NCBI GenBank assembly: GCA_011526365.1
Contig: WTIO01000065.1
Coordinates: 47,473-111,472, forward strand
Source: Flavobacteriales bacterium
GTDB lineage: Bacteria; Bacteroidota; Bacteroidia; Flavobacteriales; Flavobacteriaceae
DNA length: 64,000 nt
Direction of reading: 5' to 3'
The notes under the pieces were generated by a model. That model was given only the letters and a program-made list of their open reading frames with translations, was not told the origin of the DNA and ran no database searches. Shown one piece after another: positions 23,808 through 33,129 of this stretch. The translations under genes and the position numbers were made by a program. Numbering within the stretch: position 1 is the stretch's first letter; every line of letters begins with the position of its first letter.

Positions 23808-26261
23808 ATGAAAAAAATTACTCTCCTGTTATTTGCCTTATTCTTAAGCGGCCCTGCACTGGCACAAGTACAATCGCCCGACAGCTTTTTGGGCTACCCC
23901 TTAGGAACCACTTTTTCCAGACACCATCAGGTGGTAGATTATTTTCAGCACCTGGAGGAAAATTCCAACATGGTGCGCTTGGATCCCTATGGGACTACCA
24001 ACGAGGGGCGCCTCTTACAATTGGCTTATGTATCTACGGCTAAAAACTTAGCAAAGCTTGAGGCCATTCGCCAGCGGCATTTGCAAAATACTGGACTTAT
24101 CCAAGGGGAGAAAAACGATGACTTTGCAATCGTATGGTTGAGCTTTAACGTGCATGGCAACGAGTCTTCGAGTACCGAAGCGGCCATGAAAACAATATAC
24201 AATTTGATAGAAAACCACAGTGCGTGGTTAGAAAATACCGTGGTGATTATTGATCCTTGTATCAATCCCGACGGACGCGACCGTTATGTGAACTGGTACA
24301 AACAAAACCGAAGCACCCCCTATGACGCTACACCTTTTTCGCGTGAACACGACGAATTGTGGCACAGTGGACGGACCAATCATTACATTTTTGATTTGAA
24401 CAGAGACTGGGCATGGGCCACGCAAGTTGAAACCCAACAACGTCTCAAAAAATACAACCAGTGGTTGCCCCATGTACATGTGGATTTTCACGAACAGGGG
24501 ATCAATAGCCCTTATTATTTTGCGCCTGCAGCAGCACCGCTACACGACATTATTACTCCATTCCAAATGGAATTCCAAGACAAATTGGCTAAAAACCACG
24601 CTTTGTATTTCGATCGCGAGGGCTGGTTGTACTTTACCAAAGAGCGCTTTGATTTGCTCTACCCCAGTTATGGCGACACCTACCCCACCTATCTGGGAGC
24701 CATAGGAATGACCTATGAGCAGGCAGGAAACGGACGTGCGGGCCTGGGTATTACAAACGACGAAGGCATTGAACTCACCCTTATTGACCGCATTGAGCAC
24801 CACTACACCACGGCACTTTCTACCGTAGAAACAGCAGCTAAAAACCGCAGTGCGCTCAACGCTAATTTTCAAGCTTTTTTTGAGGACAACAAGCGCAAGT
24901 ATCAAGCCTATGTCCTTGAGGGAAGTACCAACAAACTTAATGCCTTACAACGACTCCTCGATCGCCATGAAGTAGACTATGGCTACCTGAATCAAAAACA
25001 GAGCATCAAAGGCTACGATTACCAACAACAAAAAAACAGCACCATTGCCTTTCAAAAGGGTGCCCTAGTGGTCCCTAGCCAACAAGTGAAAGGAAAAATG
25101 GTACAGGTGTGGTTTGAACCTAAAACAACACTCCAAGACTCACTCACCTACGATATTACCGCCTGGTCCCTTCCCTATGCACATGGTTTAAAAGCAGTAG
25201 CTACCAACAGTAAAATCGAATACAACGCCCAAAAAACTTCGCTACTTCCTCAACCCATTACTCCCGATGCCTACGCTTGGGGAACCACTTATGATAGTTT
25301 TGAGGATGGTAAGTTTTTGGCTGCCCTTTTAAAGGCGAACATCAAGGTACGTATTAACACAAAACGTTTTGGCAGTGGAGGAAAAAATTGGAACCCAGGA
25401 AGTTTATTTATTTTAAGAGGTGAAAACACCAGCACTACAGACTTTGAGGTTAGCCTCAATCGTTTGGCGCAAGAGTATGAAAAGCAACTGATTCCAGTAG
25501 CCAGTGGATACGCCGCCGCAGGACCAGATATGGGCTCTGATGCTTTTCATTGGATAAAGACCCCTAAAATTGCCATACTTACCGAGGGAGATGTATCGCC
25601 CTACAACTACGGGGAGTTATGGCACTATTTTGAAAAAGATTTAAATTTTCCTTTTCACCAAGTCCGCGACAAGCAACTTACTGAACGTGTACTAAAGCAT
25701 ATTGATGTACTGATAATGCCGTCAGGAGGATACTCCAGCCTACGTTCGGAACGTAAAAAAGCAATGCTGTTGCGCTGGTTACGCCAAGGAGGCCGCATTG
25801 TTGCTATTGAACGTGCCCTGTCCTACTTTACTGGGCAGCAAGGGTTTAATTTACAACGAAAAGAAAACGATATTACGCCCGACCCCACCCGACGCTATGA
25901 GGACCAACAACGCAATTATATTAGCAACGCTATTACCGGGGGAATTTTTAATACCCGTGTAGACAACTCCCATCCTATTGGACTGGGATACACCAACAAC
26001 TATTATACCCTTAAACGTTCTGCAAGTGCTTATGCATTATTAAAAAATGGCAACAATGTGAGCTATATTCCTAAAGGAGCAAAAGCTGTTGCCGGTTTTG
26101 TAGGAAAAAATGTGGCTGACGTACAAGCGGAATCTTTAATCGTGGGCACCGAACGCGTGGGCCGCGGGAGCGTCACCTACTTTGTAGATGATCCTATTTT
26201 TAGAGCGTTTTGGGAGAACGGGAAATTGTTGTTGTTTAATGCTGTCTTTTTAAACGACTAA
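23808..26261 (+). CDS. M14 family zinc carboxypeptidase, secreted
   Basis: A signal peptide (MKKITLLLFALFLSGPALAQ) precedes an M14 carboxypeptidase domain. Zinc ligands are visible in FNVHGNESSSTEA (His and Glu) and VDFHEQG (His); the substrate carboxylate region is DLNRDW; the catalytic Glu is in GMTYEQAGNGRAG. The remaining 450 residues form a second part with a possible class-I-amidotransferase-like fold (IDVLIMPSGGYSSL) that lacks an obvious catalytic Cys. 817 residues from ATG 23808; the track's earlier start would destroy the signal peptide. Substrate unknown; a periplasmic or exported peptidase for nutrient peptides is likely. The stop interlocks with that of rimO. Confidence 0.9.
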   Translation: MKKITLLLFALFLSGPALAQVQSPDSFLGYPLGTTFSRHHQVVDYFQHLEENSNMVRLDPYGTTNEGRLLQLAYVSTAKNLAKLEAIRQRHLQNTGLIQGEKNDDFAIVWLSFNVHGNESSSTEAAMKTIYNLIENHSAWLENTVVIIDPCINPDGRDRYVNWYKQNRSTPYDATPFSREHDELWHSGRTNHYIFDLNRDWAWATQVETQQRLKKYNQWLPHVHVDFHEQGINSPYYFAPAAAPLHDIITPFQMEFQDKLAKNHALYFDREGWLYFTKERFDLLYPSYGDTYPTYLGAIGMTYEQAGNGRAGLGITNDEGIELTLIDRIEHHYTTALSTVETAAKNRSALNANFQAFFEDNKRKYQAYVLEGSTNKLNALQRLLDRHEVDYGYLNQKQSIKGYDYQQQKNSTIAFQKGALVVPSQQVKGKMVQVWFEPKTTLQDSLTYDITAWSLPYAHGLKAVATNSKIEYNAQKTSLLPQPITPDAYAWGTTYDSFEDGKFLAALLKANIKVRINTKRFGSGGKNWNPGSLFILRGENTSTTDFEVSLNRLAQEYEKQLIPVASGYAAAGPDMGSDAFHWIKTPKIAILTEGDVSPYNYGELWHYFEKDLNFPFHQVRDKQLTERVLKHIDVLIMPSGGYSSLRSERKKAMLLRWLRQGGRIVAIERALSYFTGQQGFNLQRKENDITPDPTRRYEDQQRNYISNAITGGIFNTRVDNSHPIGLGYTNNYYTLKRSASAYALLKNGNNVSYIPKGAKAVAGFVGKNVADVQAESLIVGTERVGRGSVTYFVDDPIFRAFWENGKLLLFNAVFLND

Positions 26262-27562
26262 ACAACGGGTACCGCATACAAGTCAAAATCTTCGGCAGCT
26301 GTAATTTCTAGGGTGGTAAAATCCCCTACTTTTAAATAGTGGTCCTTTGTGGGAACCAACACCTCGTTATCCACATCAGGGGAATCCATTTCTGTACGCC
26401 CCACAAAGTAGCCGCCTTCTATCCGGTCTATCATACAGCGGAAGCGCTGTCCAATTTTTTCTTGATTGATTTCCCAGGAAATACCGCGTTGAATTTCCAT
26501 AATTTCTGCGGCACGCGCCTGCTTAACTTCTTCAGGTACATCATCGGTTAGGGCATAGGCTGTGGTTTGCTCTTCATGGCTATAGGTAAAACAGCCCAAG
26601 CGTTCAAAACGCATGGCCTTCACCCATTCCTTAAGGGTTTGAAAATCTGCTTCTGTTTCTCCAGGATAACCAACAATTAGTGTTGTACGCAAGGTTATTC
26701 CTGGCAATTGCTCACGAAAGTTATGCAAAAGCTCGGTTGTTTTCTTTTGGGTTGTACCGCGCTTCATTGATTTTAAAATAGGGTCCGCTATATGCTGCAG
26801 TGGAATATCGAGATAATTGCAAATTTTAGGGGTTTCCCGCATGAAATCCAGCACCTCCATCGGAAAACCAGTAGGGAAAGCGTAGTGCAAACGAATCCAT
26901 TCGATACCGTTAACCTGAATCAGCGCACGAAGCAAATCGGCGAGGCGTCTTTTTTTATAGAGGTCTAAACCGTAATAGGTGAGGTCTTGGGCAATTAAAA
27001 TAAGTTCTTTTACTCCAGAAGCTGCCAATTTTTCGGCTTCGGCTACCAGTTGCTCAATAGGGGTAGATCGGTGCTTTCCCCTCATTAGCGGAATAGCACA
27101 AAAGGAGCATGGCCGATCGCAGCCCTCGGCAATTTTTAGATAGGCGTAATTTTTTGGTGTTGTTTTTAAACGTTCTCCCAACAGCTCGTGTTTATAGTCG
27201 GCGCCCAACGCTTGTAGGAGTTGGGGTAAATCTGTGGTGCCAAAATAAGCGTCCACTTCGGGAATTTCTGCCTCTAAATCGGGTTTGTAGCGTTCACTCA
27301 AACAGCCCGTAACAAATACTTTGTCCACTTCACCTGCTTGTTTTTTTTGTACTTGCTCTAAAATAGTATTCACCGATTCTGCTTTGGCATCTCCAATAAA
27401 CCCACAAGTATTTACCACTACTATGTTTCCCGCTTTCTCATGCACCACCTGTTTCTTGTTGGCCTTCAATTGACCCATGAGGACTTCAGAGTCATAGGTG
27501 TTTTTAGAACAGCCTAGGGTGATCACATTAATGGTGTTTTTTTTATTGCTTCTCGTGCGCAT
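26258..27562 (-). CDS. rimO: Ribosomal protein uS12 methylthiotransferase
   Basis: RimO is a radical-SAM enzyme with two 4Fe-4S clusters that puts a methylthio group on a conserved Asp of ribosomal protein S12. The N-terminal MTTase domain has LGCSKNTYDSEVLMG and the cluster Cys residues (VVNTCGFIGDAK, VTGCLSERY). The radical SAM motif is CDRPCSFCAIP, and the C-terminal TRAM domain follows. The pattern is RimO rather than MiaB (SKNTYDSE, HADPILK-like stretch). The gene begins within the last 20 bases of the amidase gene and is probably the end of the ftsY operon. Confidence 0.95.
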   Translation of the reverse strand: MRTRSNKKNTINVITLGCSKNTYDSEVLMGQLKANKKQVVHEKAGNIVVVNTCGFIGDAKAESVNTILEQVQKKQAGEVDKVFVTGCLSERYKPDLEAEIPEVDAYFGTTDLPQLLQALGADYKHELLGERLKTTPKNYAYLKIAEGCDRPCSFCAIPLMRGKHRSTPIEQLVAEAEKLAASGVKELILIAQDLTYYGLDLYKKRRLADLLRALIQVNGIEWIRLHYAFPTGFPMEVLDFMRETPKICNYLDIPLQHIADPILKSMKRGTTQKKTTELLHNFREQLPGITLRTTLIVGYPGETEADFQTLKEWVKAMRFERLGCFTYSHEEQTTAYALTDDVPEEVKQARAAEIMEIQRGISWEINQEKIGQRFRCMIDRIEGGYFVGRTEMDSPDVDNEVLVPTKDHYLKVGDFTTLEITAAEDFDLYAVPVV

Positions 27563-29216
27563 GTGGGTGCTCTTTAGGTGGTGTTCGGTGTTGGGTTAAT
27601 TTTTCATAAGCGGCCGCTAATAGGAACAACTGCTGTTCCTGGCGGGAAGGGGCAATAAAAGTGAGGTTTTGGGGGGCGCCATTGTCCTGAAATCCCATAG
27701 GAACGGTTAGTGCAGGATAATAGGCTACAGCAGCTACTCCAGCGTTATAATTGTTGATGGACAGTACGGCATCTGCCTTTGCATCGGAAAAGGCTGGAGC
27801 AAAATAGTGGCGTCCCTTTTGCGTCATTTCTACCACTATGGTTGCCAGTTCTTCAGGTGTTGTAGTATTTTCTACAATGGCATCAAAATTCCCTTGTCCG
27901 TAAGGAGCTCGTGTATCCAATGCTTCATCATTAAAAGCTGCAACAGCTGCTACGCTACTAAACGGTAGCTTGGCGGCAGCAAACTGTTTTACATACGCTG
28001 GTAAATCCCTTTTCATTTCAGCAGCCAAACGCACACCAAAATTTTCCAAGCGTTGGCTGTTGGGTGTAAAAGCAACTAGGGTAGCTCCCGCAGCTTCAAG
28101 GTCTTTTAAGGCTTGAGCATAGAGGGGATTGTCCTTGAAATCTTCAATATAAGCTAGTGTTTTTCCTTCTAGTGTGGCTTGATTTAAGGCGTCAACAGCT
28201 ATTTTTTCAGCGGCATAGGAGGCTGCATCTTTTGTGTCAGCCCCTAACATGGCATTGTACAACAAGGCGTTATCACGAACATTTTTTGTCATCGGGCCAG
28301 GCGTGTCAAGGGAGGCTGATATAGGAATAATCCCCGAACGACTCAAAGCGCCAATAGTTGGCTTTAATCCTACAACAGCATTTTTTCCTGAAGGTGATAA
28401 AATAGAACCCGAAGTTTCTGATCCTATTGCGGCTACGGCATAATTGGCAGCTACTGCCACACCACTACCAGAACTAGAGCCTCCTGTTTCCAATTGCATA
28501 CGCCCATAGGGATTTAGCGTTTGTCCACCCATGGCACTGTAACCTACGGGGCAGCCCTTACAAAAAAAGTAGGCCCACTCACTTAAATTGGCTTTCCCTA
28601 AAATTAGGGCACCCTGGTTTTTTAATTGGTGTATAATAAAGGCATCCTCCTCAGTACGATTGTCCGCAAAAGCTAAAGCACCAGCAGTTGTTGCCGTTCC
28701 AACAGTATTGATATTGTCTTTTACCAAAATAGGCATACCAAATAAGGGAGGAAACGAGCCTCCTTTTTTGTAGTCCTTGTCTTTGGCTTTGGCTTCTTCT
28801 AGTACGTTAGGATTAATTTGTAGAACGGCATTCAAAAACCGATTGTGGTCCAATTCAGCAGTATAAATACGGTACAAATAAAACAAAGTGAGGGCTTCAT
28901 AGCTGAGCTTCCCTGCTTCTATGTGCGCCTGTAGCGTTGCGATGTCCTGTTCCAAAATAAGTGGTGCCAGACGTTGGTGTTGCGCTACATCGTAGTATTT
29001 GAACTCGTCGTAAAAAGGGGCCATAAGTGCATCCTTATCTTGAAAAGGTGAAAGGATTTGACGGTAGCGCAATCGTTTTACAGGATGGTTTTCGTTTGCA
29101 GTTAATACAGGAGTTTCGTCATAAGGTTCCCATTGAAGCAGGGGGTTTTCCTTGGGGGCACAAGAAGTTACAACAGCAATGAAAACTACAATACGAAGGA
29201 ATTTTATAGGTCGCAT
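27543..29216 (-). CDS. Amidase-signature family lipoprotein
   Basis: A lipoprotein signal (VVFIAVVTSCAPKE, lipobox Cys about residue 19) precedes an amidase-signature domain. The catalytic Ser-cisSer-Lys triad is visible: Lys in PILVKDNINT, and GGSSSGSGVAVAANYA with the conserved Ser, then GSETSGSILSPS. Family members hydrolyse amides or esters of varied substrates; the substrate is unknown and the gatC/gatB partners are absent, so this is not GatA. It follows the hydrolase gene by 3 bases and overlaps rimO by 20. It probably faces the periplasm. Confidence 0.9.
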   Translation of the reverse strand: MRPIKFLRIVVFIAVVTSCAPKENPLLQWEPYDETPVLTANENHPVKRLRYRQILSPFQDKDALMAPFYDEFKYYDVAQHQRLAPLILEQDIATLQAHIEAGKLSYEALTLFYLYRIYTAELDHNRFLNAVLQINPNVLEEAKAKDKDYKKGGSFPPLFGMPILVKDNINTVGTATTAGALAFADNRTEEDAFIIHQLKNQGALILGKANLSEWAYFFCKGCPVGYSAMGGQTLNPYGRMQLETGGSSSGSGVAVAANYAVAAIGSETSGSILSPSGKNAVVGLKPTIGALSRSGIIPISASLDTPGPMTKNVRDNALLYNAMLGADTKDAASYAAEKIAVDALNQATLEGKTLAYIEDFKDNPLYAQALKDLEAAGATLVAFTPNSQRLENFGVRLAAEMKRDLPAYVKQFAAAKLPFSSVAAVAAFNDEALDTRAPYGQGNFDAIVENTTTPEELATIVVEMTQKGRHYFAPAFSDAKADAVLSINNYNAGVAAVAYYPALTVPMGFQDNGAPQNLTFIAPSRQEQQLFLLAAAYEKLTQHRTPPKEHPHAHEKQ

Positions 29217-29219
29217 GAT

Positions 29220-30215
29220 TTATGGTTTTTGAAGTACCCGATTAAAAAAGGTAATGGCGTCCTCAACGACTTCTTGATAGTTGGGATTGGTAAATTGTCC
29301 TACAATCACATGATCGCCTGCATTGGGATAGGCTTTTGCCTGTTTCAATGAATCAGGTGTACCCAATTGCGCAAACATTTTTTTCATTCCCGCCACGGAA
29401 ACCACACTGTCCTGATGTATTTCATCTTTGTAATAATAGCCCATAAATACGGGCTGCTTCACCGTGTTGAACACCTGTTTTTTCATCGTCACATCCAGTA
29501 GTTTTTGCAGGTGGGGCCCTGCTTCTACACGATAGCGCGTCGTCCAGTAGGCTTTTTTAGCAGCGGTAATTTTATCCATGGTATGGAAATTTCCTCCCGA
29601 AAAGAAACGGGCCAACTGCAATCCCCAGGGCTTGGATAAAATTCCTACTCGCTTGTCAAAAACTGCTACATTGGGCGAAAAAAGTCCCATGGCAGCAATT
29701 TGAGGATGCGTACTAAGGGCTAAAGCCAAAGTGCCTCCGGTAGAAGTCCCCAAAACCACAACCCGCTCACCTAGGGCAGCTGCAACGGCAATGGCTTCAC
29801 GGGCGCTGTCGATATATTGCTCGGCAGTAAAATCCAATAAAGGGTCGTCTTCTACCAAACCGTGGTCCCAAAGTCGGGGAAGGTATAAATTGGCCTTCAA
29901 GGCTTTGGCAATAGCCAAATGTGCTGGTGCCCCTTCACCCTGACTGGCCGAAAAGCCATGTAAATACACGACACTAACTGGGGTTTTTTGAGGAATACTG
30001 TCGTAAAATATAATTTGAGCCGCATTGTTTGGACGTATATTGGGAAATTGTGCTTCCTTCTGTTGCACCCAAAATTGGAGACTGTCCATGGATTTTGGCA
30101 CCATTGGAAACGGCTTATTAAGCTCAGGAGTGGCAACTCGCGGGCCTACCAAATAGATGCCTCCAAGGAGAAGGAGTATACCCAAAATGGCATTGAAAAT
30201 TTTTCTCATGGTCAT
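29220..30215 (-). CDS. Alpha/beta hydrolase, membrane-anchored
   Basis: A hydrophobic N-terminal segment (FNAILGILLLLGGIYLVG, residues 6-23) anchors an alpha/beta-hydrolase fold. The oxyanion region is VVYLHGFSAS, the nucleophile elbow is VLGTSTGGTLAL (Ser), and the final GDHVI supplies the His, with Asp candidates before it. The start ATG overlaps the ftsY stop (ATGA); a second ATG two codons on is also possible. Substrate unknown; an esterase or lipase type is plausible. Lies between ftsY and the amidase lipoprotein in one operon. Confidence 0.87.
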   Translation of the reverse strand: MTMRKIFNAILGILLLLGGIYLVGPRVATPELNKPFPMVPKSMDSLQFWVQQKEAQFPNIRPNNAAQIIFYDSIPQKTPVSVVYLHGFSASQGEGAPAHLAIAKALKANLYLPRLWDHGLVEDDPLLDFTAEQYIDSAREAIAVAAALGERVVVLGTSTGGTLALALSTHPQIAAMGLFSPNVAVFDKRVGILSKPWGLQLARFFSGGNFHTMDKITAAKKAYWTTRYRVEAGPHLQKLLDVTMKKQVFNTVKQPVFMGYYYKDEIHQDSVVSVAGMKKMFAQLGTPDSLKQAKAYPNAGDHVIVGQFTNPNYQEVVEDAITFFNRVLQKP

Positions 30216-31168
30216 TGGTCAAAAAGGACTTGTATAAATTCTTGACTGTCGAAAAGTTGCAGGTCTTCCACTTGTTCACCAATACCTATATATTTTACAG
30301 GTATCTGAAATTGATCCGAAATACCCATTACCACACCACCTTTTGCAGTGCCGTCTAGCTTAGTAATTGCTAACGCTGTCACTTCTGTTGCGGCGGTAAA
30401 TTGCTTGGCTTGTTCAAAAGCATTTTGCCCAGTAGAGCCATCCAACACAAGGAGGACTTCTTGGGGGGCTTCGGGCAATAATTTTGCCATCACCTTTTTA
30501 ACCTTTGTCAATTCTTGCATAAGGTTCACCTTGTTGTGCAAACGTCCTGCGGTATCAATAAGTACCACATCGGCATTTTGTGCAATAGCAGATTGGAGGG
30601 TGTCAAAAGCTACAGATGCAGGGTCGCTTCCCATCTGCTGACGGACTAAAGGAACCCCCACCCGATCGGCCCAAATTTGCAACTGATCGATGGCGCCTGC
30701 ACGAAAAGTATCTGCTGCCCCTAAAATCACTTTTTTACCCGCCTGATGGTAGTGGTGGGCCAGTTTGCCAATAGTGGTGGTTTTGCCCACGCCATTTACA
30801 CCTACCACCATGACTACGTGGGGAGTGGCTGCTAAAGGGGCATCAAAACGAAGCGGTTGCTCGGGGTTGGAGTGTTTTAACACTGCCGTTATTTCTTCCC
30901 GCATGATTCCTGCAAGGGCCTCTACACCAAGAAATTTATCTCGGGCTACTCGTTCCTCCAGGGCTTTTATAATTTTAATAGTAGTGGCTACCCCAACATC
31001 GGAGCGAAGAAGCACCTCCTCCAATTCATCCAGCAAATCATCGTCAATTTTACTTTTCCCTACCAGAGCGGTTCCCAGTTTTGAAAAAAATGATTTTTTT
31101 GTTTGCTGCAACCCCGTTTGGAGTTGTTTTTTTTGGGTTTTTGAAAAAAGCGAGCGCAGTTTGTTCAT
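30212..31168 (-). CDS. ftsY: Signal recognition particle receptor FtsY
   Basis: FtsY is the SRP-receptor GTPase that hands ribosome-nascent-chain complexes to the translocon. An N domain (helical, about residues 20-95) precedes the G domain with GVNGVGKTTTIGKLA, DTFRAGAIDQL, DTAGRLHNK and AITKLDGTAKGG. The acidic A domain of E. coli FtsY is missing, as in many Bacteroidota. The track start (31189) reads through a terminator hairpin; ATG 31168 gives 318 residues and stands directly after that terminator's T-run. No clear promoter is seen in the few bases between. Confidence 0.96.
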   Translation of the reverse strand: MNKLRSLFSKTQKKQLQTGLQQTKKSFFSKLGTALVGKSKIDDDLLDELEEVLLRSDVGVATTIKIIKALEERVARDKFLGVEALAGIMREEITAVLKHSNPEQPLRFDAPLAATPHVVMVVGVNGVGKTTTIGKLAHHYHQAGKKVILGAADTFRAGAIDQLQIWADRVGVPLVRQQMGSDPASVAFDTLQSAIAQNADVVLIDTAGRLHNKVNLMQELTKVKKVMAKLLPEAPQEVLLVLDGSTGQNAFEQAKQFTAATEVTALAITKLDGTAKGGVVMGISDQFQIPVKYIGIGEQVEDLQLFDSQEFIQVLFDQ

Positions 31169-31170
31169 AG

Positions 31171-31197
31171 CAAAAAAAAAGCTACTCAAAAGTAGCT
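31171..31197 (-). terminator. Intrinsic terminator of rpmB-rpmG-DUF4295
   Basis: AGCTAC - TTTTGA - GTAGCT on the minus strand is a short stem followed by a T9 run (31171-31179), 23 bases after the DUF4295 stop and 2 bases before the ftsY ATG. Confidence 0.75.
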
Positions 31198-31220
31198 TTT
31201 TTCATTGAATTTGTAAGTAT

Positions 31221-31373
31221 TTACTGATTGCTTAACCAATCATTGGCCATGTCTGGAGGAATGATGGTTTCCACAAATGAATAACTTTTAGCACCGTCTT
31301 TCTTTACCATTTTAATGGCCTTAGTAAGACGCTTGGATCCGGTTTGTAAACTTGCTACAGATTTCTTTGCCAT
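31221..31373 (-). CDS. DUF4295 family small protein
   Basis: Too short for the ORF track. The minus strand reads MAKKSVASLQTGSKRLTKAI, continuing MVKKDGAKSYSFVETIIPPDMANDWLSNQ, 50 residues. This is the DUF4295 family, a basic small protein that in Bacteroidota almost always follows rpmG and precedes ftsY. Function unknown; the position suggests a ribosome-associated role. The gap to rpmG is 2 bases, so it is co-transcribed, and a terminator follows. Confidence 0.93.
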   Translation of the reverse strand: MAKKSVASLQTGSKRLTKAIKMVKKDGAKSYSFVETIIPPDMANDWLSNQ

Positions 31374-31375
31374 GA

Positions 31376-31558
31376 TTATTTAATTTCTTTGTGAACCGTC
31401 ATCTTTTTTAAGATGGGGTTAAATTTTTTGATTTCTAAACGGTCGGGGCTGTTTTTTTTATTCTTGGTTGTAATGTAACGCGATGTACCTGGTTGCCCAG
31501 AAGCTTTGTGCTCTGTACATTCCAAAATTACTTGTACGCGATTGCCTTTTTTAGCCAT
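31376..31558 (-). CDS. rpmG: 50S ribosomal protein bL33
   Basis: A 60-residue protein of the large subunit near the E site. [18 protein letters not shown] and the [20 protein letters not shown] stretch are the normal L33 pattern. The zinc-binding Cys pairs of the C+ type are absent except for a single Cys, so this is a zinc-free (C-) form. It lies between rpmB and DUF4295. Confidence 0.96.
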   Translation of the reverse strand: MAKKGNRVQVILECTEHKASGQPGTSRYITTKNKKNSPDRLEIKKFNPILKKMTVHKEIK

Positions 31559-31564
31559 GGTGAA

Positions 31565-31801
31565 TTATTTTAATACGCCTTGTGCGCGTGCTTCTTTAAG
31601 TACGGCAGAAATGCCTTTTTTGTTGATCGTTTTAAGTACAGACGCCTTTAATTTTAGGGTAATCCACTTGTCCTCTTCGGGAATGTAGAACCGCTTTTTA
31701 ATTAAATTGATGTCAAAACGACGGCGTGTTTTGTTCATAGCGTGAGAAACGTTGTTCCCAAACATGACTTTTTTTCCAGTAATTTCACAAACCTTTGCCA
31801 T
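31565..31801 (-). CDS. rpmB: 50S ribosomal protein bL28
   Basis: A 78-residue large-subunit protein. [22 protein letters not shown] is the usual L28 start, followed by [19 protein letters not shown]. It is the first gene of the rpmB-rpmG-DUF4295 unit, with a promoter at 31831-31838 and a terminator beyond DUF4295. Confidence 0.97.
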   Translation of the reverse strand: MAKVCEITGKKVMFGNNVSHAMNKTRRRFDINLIKKRFYIPEEDKWITLKLKASVLKTINKKGISAVLKEARAQGVLK

Positions 31802-31830
31802 AAGCTTAAGTCTTCTTGATTAGCAGGACG

Positions 31831-31838
31831 CAAATTTA
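31831..31838 (-). promoter_or_regulatory. -7 element of rpmB
   Basis: TAAATTTG on the minus strand, a full TAnnTTTG match, 29 bases before the ATG. The longest leader among the clear promoters here. Confidence 0.6.
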
Positions 31839-31887
31839 AACTATTTTCTCGAGTTAAAAAATTTAAATTCAGAAGTTTTAATTCCTT

Positions 31888-33129
31888 CTAAACTAGGGCC
31901 CGATACAGCATTTCAAAGGCCTTGTTTACTGACTTTTGGATAACACGCTCCCGGTGATTCCCCATCATAAAATATTCTACAAAAACACCGTTAGGTGTGG
32001 CTATGGCAATAAAAACTGCGCCTACGGCTGCGGTGCCCTCTTCTGTTGTAGGGCCTGCATTACCTGTTACGCCTATGGCATAATCGGTTTTAAATTCTTT
32101 TTGTGCGCCTAGTGCCATTGCTTTGGCCACAGCAGCACTCACTACACCGTGTTCGTCAATTACCTCAGGGGTAACCCCCAAAAAATGGGCTTTAGCACTT
32201 GGCGCATAGGTTACGGCACTCCCCTTAAAAAATTGCGATGCCCCCGCATGGGCGGTAATTCGAGAAGCAATAGTTCCTCCCGTACAGCTTTCAGCACATG
32301 AAAGGGTGTATTTGCTTTCCTTTAAGCGCTGCCCAATTTGAACCTCAATGGGGTGCTCTTCTTCTAAACCAAAATAAATGTCCTCAATGAGGGGCAGTAC
32401 TGCTGCTATTTGTTCGTCCATTTGGGATTGCAATTCGTTTAAATCTTTCCCTTTGGTGGACAAACGGAGGCGCACACGTCCCAAACTGGGCAAATAGGCC
32501 AGTTTTATAGTGGGTGGAAGTTTGGCTTCCCAGTCGGCAATACGCTCGGCAATAACACTTTCCCCTAGGCCATAGGTCAAAAGGGTTTTGTGAAGAATAT
32601 GGGGCATTTCAAAACGCTGCTGCAAGGCCTTAAGAATCCCGTTTTCCAAAAGGGATTTCATTTCATAGGGAACCCCGGGGAGGGAGACCACCACCTTATC
32701 GTTATGGTCAAACCACATGCCCGAAGCCGTGCCAAAAGCATTTTTAAAAATTCGGGCTTTTTCGGGGAGCATTGCCTGTTGTCGATTGGTTTCAGCAATT
32801 GGCGTGGCTACATATTTTTTAAAAATGGCTTCTATGTGTTCTAAAATGTCGGGATACCACACCAAACGGTCATTAAAGTAATCTGTAAGGGTGTGTTTGG
32901 TAATATCGTCGTTGGTGGGACCCAATCCGCCTGTAAATAGCACAATGTCTGCACGGGTAAAGGCCGCTTCAAGGCTCTTTACAATGTGTTCTTTTGCATC
33001 GCTTATGCTTGTGATTTGTACCACTTCCACCCCAATTGCATTCAATGCTTTTGCCATGTAGGTGGCATTGGTATTTACAATTTGCCCAATGAGTATTTCG
33101 TCGCCTATGGAAATTAGTTCTGCACGCAT
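31888..33129 (-). CDS. cinA: Competence/damage-inducible protein A (CinA), with nicotinamide-nucleotide amidase domain
   Basis: The N-terminal MoCF-biosynthesis-like (COG1058) domain shows MRAELISIGDEILIGQIVNTN (quoted in part) and LFTGGLGPTNDDIT. The C-terminal PncC-type domain, which deamidates NMN to nicotinic acid mononucleotide, starts at about residue 265 with CAESCTGGTIASRI and has GVTGNAGPT. Two-domain CinA is involved in pyridine nucleotide recycling (NMN deamidase, ADP-ribose pyrophosphatase activity in characterised members). Full length at 413 residues. It directly follows the FAH gene and is the end of the E2-exonuclease-FAH-cinA operon. Confidence 0.95.
   Translation of the reverse strand: MRAELISIGDEILIGQIVNTNATYMAKALNAIGVEVVQITSISDAKEHIVKSLEAAFTRADIVLFTGGLGPTNDDITKHTLTDYFNDRLVWYPDILEHIEAIFKKYVATPIAETNRQQAMLPEKARIFKNAFGTASGMWFDHNDKVVVSLPGVPYEMKSLLENGILKALQQRFEMPHILHKTLLTYGLGESVIAERIADWEAKLPPTIKLAYLPSLGRVRLRLSTKGKDLNELQSQMDEQIAAVLPLIEDIYFGLEEEHPIEVQIGQRLKESKYTLSCAESCTGGTIASRITAHAGASQFFKGSAVTYAPSAKAHFLGVTPEVIDEHGVVSAAVAKAMALGAQKEFKTDYAIGVTGNAGPTTEEGTAAVGAVFIAIATPNGVFVEYFMMGNHRERVIQKSVNKAFEMLYRALV

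Noticed and set aside
27543-29216. GatA subunit of the tRNA amidotransferase
   Set aside because: It has a lipoprotein signal and no gatB or gatC neighbour, so a secreted amidase fits better.
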